Part shown: positions 16,365 through 24,300 of the stretch, in pieces
Layout: every line of letters begins with the position of its first letter
How positions within the stretch are numbered: position 1 is the first letter of the stretch
DNA from: an uncultured Shimia sp.
Lineage (GTDB): Bacteria > Pseudomonadota > Alphaproteobacteria > Rhodobacterales > Rhodobacteraceae
Reading direction: 5' to 3'
Assembly: GCA_937897325.1 (NCBI GenBank)
Contig: CALCOY010000016.1
Location: forward strand, 62,001 to 126,000
DNA: 64,000 bases
Translations under genes and position numbers: made by a program
Notes under the pieces: model-generated
Seen by the model: the letters and a program-made list of their open reading frames with translations, nothing else
Told to the model about the DNA's origin: nothing
Database searches by the model: none

Positions 16365-16867
16365 TGGACAACATCCCCTTCAGGCTCTGCGATCCGTTCC
16401 GCCAACGTCTTTCGGGCGCGGTGAATTCGGCTCATGACTGTACCTATGGGAATGTCCAGAAGCTCTGCCGCCTCTGCATAGCTATACCCCTCAACCGAAA
16501 CGACCAGCAAGACCGATGAAAGCTCACCGGGCAGCGCAGCAATCTTGCCCCGAAGCTGCGTGGCTGCCACGCTCGCTTCGCCGGTTTCCGTGGTCACAAG
16601 CTCCGAACTTTCTTCCGCAGGCACCTGCCCTTCGCCCAGCCGTACCTTACGTTTTCTGATCTCGCTGATCCAAAGGTTGCGAGTAATTCGAAACAACCAT
16701 CGATCCAAAGGCTGCGACGGGTCCCATTGATGAGATCTGCTGAGGGCGCGGAGACAGGCTTCTTGCACAAGGTCATCCGCCTCGGGCACCGATCGTGTCA
16801 AGGTGCGGGCGAACCTTCTGAGGCGCGGCAGTATGGGGATCATATCGCGCTTAATATCCGTGGACAC
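16361..16867 (-). CDS. ECF-subfamily RNA polymerase sigma factor
   Basis: A ~168-residue sigma-70 family factor with only regions 2 and 4. Region 2 contains LPRLRRFARTLTRSVPEADD, LVQEACLRAL and the WLFRITRNLWISEIRKR segment; region 4 has ALPGELSSVLLVVSVEGYSY followed by AAELLDIPIGTVMSRIHRARK, the -35-binding helix-turn-helix. I chose GTG 16867 (GAGG five bases upstream); GTG 16981 with GGAG upstream is possible and would add 38 residues of poor coding character. Its promoter (copy C, 17013-17039) has the same motif as two nearby promoters, which implies autoregulation. It is coupled to the anti-sigma gene by ATGA. Confidence 0.88.
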   Translation of the reverse strand: MSTDIKRDMIPILPRLRRFARTLTRSVPEADDLVQEACLRALSRSHQWDPSQPLDRWLFRITRNLWISEIRKRKVRLGEGQVPAEESSELVTTETGEASVAATQLRGKIAALPGELSSVLLVVSVEGYSYAEAAELLDIPIGTVMSRIHRARKTLAERIAEPEGDVVH

Positions 16868-17012
16868 TATGTCCTCGCATGTGACACCCTCAATGGTCGT
16901 ATTCACTTGGATTAATGAAGCGAAGACCGCCGAAGCGCAACTCGGTTTCACAAAATCCACTTGGCTCACCGCTGCAATCACAACACGCTCCTATTCACAC
17001 TCTTGCCTTGTC

Positions 17013-17039
17013 TACGCCTGAGCAACGCAAAAAATTCTC
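17013..17039 (-). promoter_or_regulatory. ECF-type promoter copy C (sigma / anti-sigma operon)
   Basis: Minus strand: GAGAAT (17039-17034), ten bases, then GCTCAGGCGTA (17023-17013). Identical spacing to copies A and B. It faces the sigma gene; copy B, 19 bases away, faces the opposite direction. Confidence 0.7.
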
Positions 17040-17057
17040 AAACTTTTTTCGAAGGTC

Positions 17058-17084
17058 GAGAATAAAGCGATGGGCTGAGGCGTA
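17058..17084 (+). promoter_or_regulatory. ECF-type promoter copy B (17149 operon)
   Basis: GAGAAT (17058-17063), ten bases, then GCTGAGGCGTA (17074-17084), 64 bases before ATG 17149. Same motif and spacing as copies A and C. Confidence 0.7.
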
Positions 17085-17148
17085 GGACCCTGCAGAGACG
17101 GACATCGAACCCGCTCTAAGGACCAAACATTGATAGGGAAATTCGATT

Positions 17149-17526
17149 ATGAAGCGTAAACTGATTGCAGCAGTTGCCTTGTTCGCCGTTGGTGGGACAG
17201 CACTTACAGCACAACCACTTGCAACTTTAAAAACGGATATCGGCAAAGTTGTCGTGGCTGCCAAAAACGGCATGACACTTTACACCTTCCGCAAGGACGC
17301 GCCGAACAAATCCAACTGCTACAACGATTGCGCAGCGGCGTGGCCGCCCTTCATGGCAAGTGGGGCTGCAAAGCCTTCGGGTCAGTTGGGGATCATCACG
17401 CGCAAAGACAATTCCCGTCAATGGACGCTCAACGGTCAGCCGCTCTACTTCTGGCATGGTGATGCGGCGCGTGGCGATGTCACCGGCGATGGTGTCGGCG
17501 GCGTTTGGGATGCAGTGAAAAACTAA
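17149..17526 (+). CDS. Exported protein of the COG4315 family (YxFxxD repeat)
   Basis: A 125-residue exported protein of unknown biochemical role, with a signal peptide (MKRKLIAAVALFAVGGTALT, cleavage near AQP). It carries two copies of the secreted repeat: GMTLYTFRKDAPNKSNCYND (Y-x-F-x-x-D) with the following CAAAWPPF, and GQPLYFWHGDAARGDVTGDG. Two cysteines (CYNDC) are conserved in the family and probably bind redox partners or metal. Such proteins often sit beside ECF sigma / anti-sigma pairs and respond to oxidative or metal stress; here it has its own copy (B) of the sigma-type promoter and is divergent from the sigma gene. It is followed by a small lipoprotein gene. Confidence 0.85.
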   Translation: MKRKLIAAVALFAVGGTALTAQPLATLKTDIGKVVVAAKNGMTLYTFRKDAPNKSNCYNDCAAAWPPFMASGAAKPSGQLGIITRKDNSRQWTLNGQPLYFWHGDAARGDVTGDGVGGVWDAVKN

Positions 17527-17542
17527 TCAAGGAGACTTTGAA

Positions 17543-17656
17543 ATGACACGTATTGTTTTTGTAATCTTGGGCGTTCTCGCCGTTGCAGCATGTGAGCCCG
17601 GCGCGGGCGGCGGCTATTCAAGCGGCGGAAGCACCTACAGCACTTCGGACTACTGA
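17543..17656 (+). CDS. Small lipoprotein, second gene of the ECF target operon
   Basis: A 37-residue lipoprotein, too short for most gene callers. ATG 17543 follows GGAG and lies 16 bases after the upstream stop. It has a signal peptide with lipobox VAAC (Cys17) and a Gly/Ser/Tyr-rich mature tail ending SDY. Small Gly/Ser-rich lipoproteins of this kind are stress-induced in several alphaproteobacteria (entericidin-like), but I see no direct homology. The following hairpin at 17696-17726 closes the operon. Confidence 0.7.
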   Translation: MTRIVFVILGVLAVAACEPGAGGGYSSGGSTYSTSDY

Positions 17657-17695
17657 CGAGTACCCTCTTCCCCTCGAGGTTTGTTAACAAGTAAC

Positions 17696-17726
17696 AGACG
17701 GTCGCGGCCCCAATCTGCGACCGTCT
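17696..17726 (+). terminator. Terminator of the 17149 operon
   Basis: A 10-bp stem, AGACGGTCGC (17696-17705) and GCGACCGTCT (17717-17726), followed by TCATTTC. Located 39 bases after the lipoprotein stop. Confidence 0.75.
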
Positions 17727-17746
17727 TCATTTCATGGAGATGGTGC

Positions 17747-17778
17747 AAAGGGGCACGTTTTGACGCGCGCCCCTTTTT
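17747..17778. terminator. Bidirectional terminator between the lipoprotein and the ABC binding-protein gene
   Basis: Stem AAAGGGGC (17747-17754) / GCCCCTTT (17769-17776) with TTTTT on the plus strand and TTT on the minus strand. It lies just past the minus-strand stop at 17787. Confidence 0.7.
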
Positions 17779-17786
17779 CATGTGGA

Positions 17787-19370
17787 TCAGTTCCACTCTA
17801 GGTATTTGATTTTCGGGCTGTCTTCAGCCTCGACCACAGTGTCGATTTCCTCTTTCAGGCCCCAGTTCAGCACTTGGTGATGTACTGGCAGATAGATGGT
17901 TTCGGCCTGTACGACATCCCAGATCTCCGCGATGGTGGCATTGCGCGCCTCAAGATCTGTTTCACCGGCAAGACCCTGGATCTTCTGATCAAGCTCGGGG
18001 TTAGAAAAGCCGGTGGCGTTCCACGAACCATACTTGTCGCCGCGTGTGTGAACGAGGAAGTTGAAGATGTATTCGCTGTCATAGGTCGGCACGCCCCAGC
18101 CCAGCATGTAGAAATCCGTCTCACCGTTCGAAATCAGCGGAAAGTGCTGTGCCTTGGGTTTGGCATCAAGGTTCACAGCAATGCCGATTTGGCCAAGCAT
18201 ACCCGTGGCGGCCTGACAGATACCCTCATCGTTGATATAGCGGTCATTCGGGCAATCAAGCTGCACCGTGAACCCATCCTCGTACCCAGCCTCGGCAAGA
18301 AGCGACTTGGCCGCTTCCATGTCACCCGCAGGCACCTCGTCCAGCACTTCGGTCCAGCCGTTCACGAAGGGCGGCATGATCACTCCGGTTGGCTGAGACT
18401 GCTGACGCATGACGACCTGCTGGATTGCATCCCGGTTGATGGCCATGTTCATTGCCTGCCGCACACGCACATCGGCGAAAGGATTCTTGCCATCCACATC
18501 GTCGTTGGTCAGATCATCCGCCCCGACATTCATCCCAAAGAAGATCGTCCGGTTCTGGGGTGTGGTACGCACTTCCAAACCGGCTGTATCGGAAACCCGG
18601 CTAAGGTCCTGAACGGGCACATCTTGAATGAAGTCGACCTCGCCCGACAGCAGCGCGGCAACACGTGTTGCCGCATTTTGGATCGGCGTGTATTCGACAC
18701 GCGTAACCGCCAACGGGAATTCATCTGCGCCCCAGTAGTTGTTATTCAATTCCAGAACGGTTCGCACATCGGGTTCGCGACTAACCAGCTTGTACGGACC
18801 GGTACCGTTTGCGTTCTTGGCCGCAAAAGTGTCCTCGCCCCCCTCATAGTCCTGGACGGCCACGGCGTTGTTTGCTTCCGCCCAGTCCTGGTCCATGATG
18901 AACATGTTGGTCAGGTTGTTTGGCATGATCGGGTTTGGGCCGTTTGTTTCGATCTCGATCTCGAAATCGCTTACCGCCCGCACTTCCTTGACGCTCGCCA
19001 GAAGCTCTTTGAAGTCGCTGTTTTCGCTCATTGCCCGGTTCAGGCTGAAAACCACATCCTCGGCATTGAAAGCCGAACCGTCGTGGTAGCTCACGCCTTC
19101 GCGCAGCACAAAATACCAAACGTTGGGTGATCCTTCCCGCACACCCCATTCCGTCGCCAGTGCGGGCACGATGGTGCCTTCATGATCGCGCATGACAAGC
19201 GGCTCGTGGATCTGGTGGGCAAGGTTTGTTGTCGGCCCTTCGTTCTGTGCATGCGGGTCCAGCGTCAGCGCATCACCGGCGCGTGCCCATCGAAGTGTTT
19301 CGGCACTTGCTGGAAGCGCGACGCTGGCCATTAGGGCAGTCGCTATGAATGTCGTCCGATTGGGGATCAT
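17787..19370 (-). CDS. ABC transporter substrate-binding protein, oligopeptide/dipeptide type (SBP_bac_5)
   Basis: A 527-residue periplasmic binding protein of the DppA/OppA family. Signal peptide MIPNRTTFIATALMASVALP (cleavage near ASA), mature segment AETLRWARAGDALTLDPHAQ, and the diagnostic internal motifs WYFVLREGVSYHDGSAFNAEDVVFS and the C-terminal FPLISNGETDFYMLGWGVPTYD. ATG 19370 follows AAGGAG; an upstream in-frame ATG lies before it but inside the promoter region. It is the only binding-protein candidate for the opp-like permease/ATPase genes at 11453-15047, on the same strand but 2.7 kb away. Together they would import peptides; whether it serves that transporter is inferred. Confidence 0.9.
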   Translation of the reverse strand: MIPNRTTFIATALMASVALPASAETLRWARAGDALTLDPHAQNEGPTTNLAHQIHEPLVMRDHEGTIVPALATEWGVREGSPNVWYFVLREGVSYHDGSAFNAEDVVFSLNRAMSENSDFKELLASVKEVRAVSDFEIEIETNGPNPIMPNNLTNMFIMDQDWAEANNAVAVQDYEGGEDTFAAKNANGTGPYKLVSREPDVRTVLELNNNYWGADEFPLAVTRVEYTPIQNAATRVAALLSGEVDFIQDVPVQDLSRVSDTAGLEVRTTPQNRTIFFGMNVGADDLTNDDVDGKNPFADVRVRQAMNMAINRDAIQQVVMRQQSQPTGVIMPPFVNGWTEVLDEVPAGDMEAAKSLLAEAGYEDGFTVQLDCPNDRYINDEGICQAATGMLGQIGIAVNLDAKPKAQHFPLISNGETDFYMLGWGVPTYDSEYIFNFLVHTRGDKYGSWNATGFSNPELDQKIQGLAGETDLEARNATIAEIWDVVQAETIYLPVHHQVLNWGLKEEIDTVVEAEDSPKIKYLEWN

Positions 19371-19594
19371 CAATACTCTCCTTGTTGTCAGGTGGGCTGG
19401 CGAGATATCGCCCATTGCGCATTAACCTGCGTTGCGGGCGCGGCAGGGTCAATGGCACTTCGTGCTGCGCGGTCGAGCATGCCGCGCTACCTCAAGGCAG
19501 CCCCGTGTTCCACCCCAACGTTTCGCTTTCCAGTTGCCAAAACCTTCAGAATGCGAACTATGTCGACCAAGCTTGGACCGGGGGACAACGCTGA

Positions 19595-21325
19595 ATGGCA
19601 GGCATATTTCGAAAGATTGCGCCCTGGCCCATGGGAATGGCCATCGCCCTTTCTGCAGCTTTTGCCCTTCCCGAGATCGTCGCGTCCCAAACGGCAAGTG
19701 AGGTGACGCCAGACAGCTTCCAACCACCCCAGCAGCGGCTGAGTGGTGCTGTCGTCTTCACGGGCCAAGCCGGCACACAAGCCCCGCCGGGATCAGAGAA
19801 TCTGTCGATCCAGATCGCTGATGTCACGATCAAAGATCCCCTGCCTCAACTGGACACGGCAAATGCGGCCTACCGGGAACGGTTGACCCGCGGTCGCATT
19901 GCCGTGTCCGAGATATTTGAGGCAACCGCTGATCTTGAGGCCGCTTACGCTCAGGCGGGCTTTGTTCTGACCCGGGTGGTATTGCCGGAACAAAGCCTTT
20001 CGGATGGCGGTGTCTTGCGGGTTGTTGTCGTAAATGGCTTTGTCGAGGCGGTCGACGATTCACGGGTGTCAGATCAGGTCCGCAGGCGGGTCGGAGGCTT
20101 GACGCAGAACCTGCTCGACAAGCCGGGCCTGACGCTGGCTGAACTGGAACGCGCACTGCTTCTTGCGGGCGATACACCTGGTGTGGCCCTTGGATCGGCC
20201 CTGGCCGCCGGTCAAAGGCCGGGTGGGACAATCATCGCGCTTGACCCGCAATTCAGGCCCGTCACCGGATTTGTCGGCTTTGACAATCTGGTGTCCGACG
20301 ATCTGGGCGAGCCCATCCTGAACGGTGGTCTGGAACTCAATAGCCTTTTCAATCTGGGCGAAAGCATCTATTTCCGTGCGACAGGTTCGCCCTCGGGCTT
20401 TCTTTCTGGTGATCCACGCTACCGCACACTGGCGGCAGGCGTCGCCTTCCCGATCGGGCTTTCAGGCCTGACATTCAACTTGGAATTCACCAATAGCCGG
20501 ACGCAGCCTGATACCATAGCCGCCCCGACGACCAGCACGTTTGATCGCCAATCACTCAGGCTGTTCTATCCGTGGATCAGGTCTCGAAACGTGAACCTTT
20601 CGTCGCAATTCAGCATTGATTTCCAGCAGGATGAGCAGGATCTTGCAATGGCGACAGGTGATAGCGCGCTTTATCGTGATGAACTGGTCGCGCTGCGCTT
20701 TGGCACAAACCTGTCGCTTCAACAGGAAAGCGGTGCATTCTTTCAGGGCGGCGTTATCCTGTCCCAAGGGCTTGACGGTCTGGGCGCGCGCAGTGCAGCC
20801 GACGCGGCAAGCGGCCCACCACTGTCAAGACAGGGCGCTGATGCAGATTTCTCCAAACTCGTTTTGGCGGCGTCCTATCAGCGGCCACTTGGGGAAAACC
20901 TAAGCCTCGCGTTGTCGGGACGGGTCCAAAGTTCATTCGGAGACGCGCTTGTCACCTCCGAACAATTCAGCATCACCGGCGCACAAGAGCTTTCATCGTT
21001 AGATTCCGGTGCGGTTCGGGGCGACAATGGCTGGGTTCTGCGCGGGGAATTGTCGACGCAGCGACGCATCGACGTCGCCGGTTTGTCACTGGTGGCGAGC
21101 CCTTATCTTTTTGCGGCCTTCGGTTCGGTCAAACGCGAACGCCCAACCATCGTTGAAACGTCGCGTACTGATGCAGGCGCCTACGGGATCGGCGTGGACC
21201 TTTTCCTAAGCACGGACTCTCGGTTTCGATCCAGCTCGGTTCGAGTGGAGTTTGGCCGGGGAGAACGGGACGATAGTGTTCCCGATGATAACCGTCTGAC
21301 GATTTTCGGAACCTACCGGTTTTAG
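19595..21325 (+). CDS. Two-partner secretion outer membrane transporter TpsB (ShlB/FhaC/HecB family)
   Basis: A 576-residue outer membrane protein that exports its TpsA partner. It begins with a long signal peptide (about 1-31), has a POTRA domain (about 70-220: VTIKDPLPQLDTANAAYRER ... GFVEAV) and a ~350-residue 16-strand beta barrel ending with the C-terminal aromatic F (TIFGTYRF). Conserved barrel motifs are the repeated GLELNSLFNLGE and the VRGDNGW stretch. It is 10 bases upstream of the TpsA gene and followed by a caspase-like gene, so the three form a unit. The divergent minus-strand gene 19370 is unrelated. Confidence 0.88.
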   Translation: MAGIFRKIAPWPMGMAIALSAAFALPEIVASQTASEVTPDSFQPPQQRLSGAVVFTGQAGTQAPPGSENLSIQIADVTIKDPLPQLDTANAAYRERLTRGRIAVSEIFEATADLEAAYAQAGFVLTRVVLPEQSLSDGGVLRVVVVNGFVEAVDDSRVSDQVRRRVGGLTQNLLDKPGLTLAELERALLLAGDTPGVALGSALAAGQRPGGTIIALDPQFRPVTGFVGFDNLVSDDLGEPILNGGLELNSLFNLGESIYFRATGSPSGFLSGDPRYRTLAAGVAFPIGLSGLTFNLEFTNSRTQPDTIAAPTTSTFDRQSLRLFYPWIRSRNVNLSSQFSIDFQQDEQDLAMATGDSALYRDELVALRFGTNLSLQQESGAFFQGGVILSQGLDGLGARSAADAASGPPLSRQGADADFSKLVLAASYQRPLGENLSLALSGRVQSSFGDALVTSEQFSITGAQELSSLDSGAVRGDNGWVLRGELSTQRRIDVAGLSLVASPYLFAAFGSVKRERPTIVETSRTDAGAYGIGVDLFLSTDSRFRSSSVRVEFGRGERDDSVPDDNRLTIFGTYRF

Positions 21326-21334
21326 GGAGCCAAC

Positions 21335-24300
21335 ATGCACAGATTGCTTTGGTTGATTGCGGGCACGACAGCTTTGACCCCGGTTTTCAGCCTCGCGGAT
21401 CCGCTGCCAACCGGCGGGACGGTGGTCAAGGGCGATGTGGCCATCGCCACACCTGGCACGACCCAGATGACGATTACGCAACGCTCGGATCGGGCCGTCG
21501 TCAATTGGAACAGCTTTTCCATCGGGCGCGGCGCGCATGTCGACATCCGCCAACCTTCACAGGACAGCGCCATACTCAACCGTGTCACCGGTAGCACCGA
21601 TAGCCAGATCCACGGGCGTCTGACCGCTAACGGGCAAGTGCACCTGGTCAATCCAAACGGAATCTTCATCGGCCGAACGGGTATAGTGGATTCAGGGGCC
21701 TTTGTCGGATCAACGCTGGATACGACCGACGAGGATTTCACCGCCGGTCGGCTGCGTTACAGCGGCAATGGCACCTCAAAAACCGTCGAAAACGCAGGTC
21801 GGATCACCATTGTGCCGGGTGGATATGCAGCACTGATCGGTGGTCGGGTCAAGAACTCTGGCATGGTGACAGTACCAATGGGCAGGGTAGGCTTCGCCGC
21901 TGGAGAACGTGTGACGCTCGACCTCTCAGGTGATCAGTTTTTGCAGGTCGCGCTGCCATCCGATGTCGGCGACGACATGGATGCCCTGATCGAAAACACA
22001 GGAACGGTGTCAGCCGAAGGTGGTTTGATCGAAATGCGCGCGGCAGCGGCGCGCGCTGCGGCGCGAAATGCCATCAATCTTTCAGGTGTTGCCGAGGCGC
22101 GAAGTGTGTCCGGCCGTTCGGGCGCAATCATTCTTGGCGGAAGTGGTGGAAATGTCAGCGTCTCGGGCCGTGTCAGCACACGCGCCCGCGATCCGATCGT
22201 GACATCCTCGTTGCGCCCACGTGCGCGGGGTGGGGACATCACCGTCACCGGAACGCGGATCGCTTTGGAAGGTGCGGTGATCGATGCCAGCGGACAAAGC
22301 GGCGGCGGACTGATCCGCGTTGGCGGTGATTTTGCCGGGAAAGGCCCTCTGCCGAGGGCCCGGCAAGTGACGGTCGATGCAGACACCCACCTGGCCGCAG
22401 ATGGCGGTGTATCCGGCAATGGCGGGCGCATCGCGATCTGGTCTGATCGTCAAACCCATTTCAACGGCACAATGTCTGCAAGGGGCGGCGAAACTGGCGG
22501 CGTCGGCGGTTTCATCGAGGTCTCAAGCGCGCAGGAACTGCGATACCGCGGGTTCGCCGATCTGAGGGCCAATTCAGGGGCTTGGGGCACACTGCTTCTG
22601 GATCCGGCGGACATAAGTGTTCCGGGGACCATCGATGAAGCCACGCTTGAGGCGGGCCTTGAAGCGGGGAACTTCACGCTCGACACTTTCGACGAGTTTG
22701 GAACCGACCCAGGCGATATCACCATCGACGTAGATGTGGATTGGGGCGCCTCAACCCGGCTGTCACTCACCGCAGATAGAAACGTCTTCCTGAACGGGGC
22801 AATCAATGGCCCAAACGGAGAGCTTAACATAGACGTCGGCAACCTCATCGTGGCGGGTAACCCGGATGCCGACGTCAACGTCGATAGGTTTCTTTTGGAA
22901 AGCGGTACGTGGTCTCAGATCACGCCGGTTTTGCCGACCTTCTCGGCAAACAACTTCGAACTGGAATTCGGCACGTCGTTTCTAAGGTTTAGCGGCGGCA
23001 ATGGTGAGCCTGCAAATCCATTCGAGATTGTAGATGTTTTCGGCCTCCAAGGCTTGGAGGGCGCACCCGCAGGTCGACAATACATCCTTGTGAACGATAT
23101 CGATGCCAGCGGCACCGAAGGTTGGGCTGACCTCGACTTTGTCGAGGCAGGATTCAGACCCATTTCGTCTTTTGACGGATCCCTTGATGGAAACGGCTTT
23201 TCAATCTTCGATCTCATAATTGACGGGACCGGTCGTGCAGCACTTATAGACACGCTGCTAGCGACCGGTTCGATAAGCAATCTGGATGTTGTCAACGCCA
23301 ATGTTCAGGGCACAAGCGGGGCGATCCTCGTCGTTGTGAATTCCGGCACCGTCAGCAATGTCTCAGTTTCGGGAATTGTGAACATCGCCAGTCCCACCGG
23401 TGGGGCTGCAGTCGGCGGCCTTGTCCGGTCGAATGACAGCCTTATCGAAGACAGTGACTCCTCAGCAGAAGTGAACTTTACGAACGCGGGCGGCGGCGGG
23501 GGACTTAGCGGTATAGGCGGCCTGGTCGGGAACAACATCGGGACAATCAATCGGTCACATGCGACGGGCAATGTAACCGTCAACAACAGCGCGACAGGCG
23601 CCGATCTGTCTGTCGGGGGCTTTGTCGGCATCGATACGGGGCAGATAGATAACTCTTACGCGCTTGGAAATGTCGCCGTAAACGATGCCGGAACAGACGC
23701 ACCAATCGCCGCCGGTGGATTCGCCGGTCGACACAATGGTGAAATCGACACGTCATTTTCGACAGGATCGGTTGTGGTGACCGGAGCAGCCGCGAATATC
23801 GGCGGATTTGCCGGGCTTTTTGACGGTATCGTCTCACCGATCATCAGTTTTGATCCCGGTTTGCGCACAACGTTCTGGGACACGGAAACCTCGGGGCTGA
23901 CAACCAGCGATGGCGGCATCGGTCTGACGACCGCAGAATTCCAGAACACCGATACGTTCCTTGCCTTGGGCCGCGATGCGGGCTGGGATTTTGGAACGAC
24001 CTGGGCACCGGGCGATACGGGCTTTTATCCCGTGCTCTACACGACCAGCGCCGTGGTTTTCGCGGAAGCTGACCCTTTGACACTGGTTTACGGCACAACG
24101 GCTGGCGCCACGGCGACCGGAACCACCGCGGGAGGCACTGATACCTTCCTGCGCGGCCCCGAAGGCGATAGCTTGGACACCGACGCTGCATTCGCCGCGC
24201 TGTCTTTCTCGGACGAGACGGTTGGCGAACGGTCATTCACCATCGACACACCCACGCTGACCAGCGCCGAGGGCACATCTTACCGCGTGGTTTCCGCGAC

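Noticed and set aside
17874-19130. 418-codon open frame on the plus strand opposite the ABC binding-protein gene
   Set aside because: It is antisense to the SBP_bac_5 gene, has no family-like motif, and arises from third-codon-position GC bias in the real gene.
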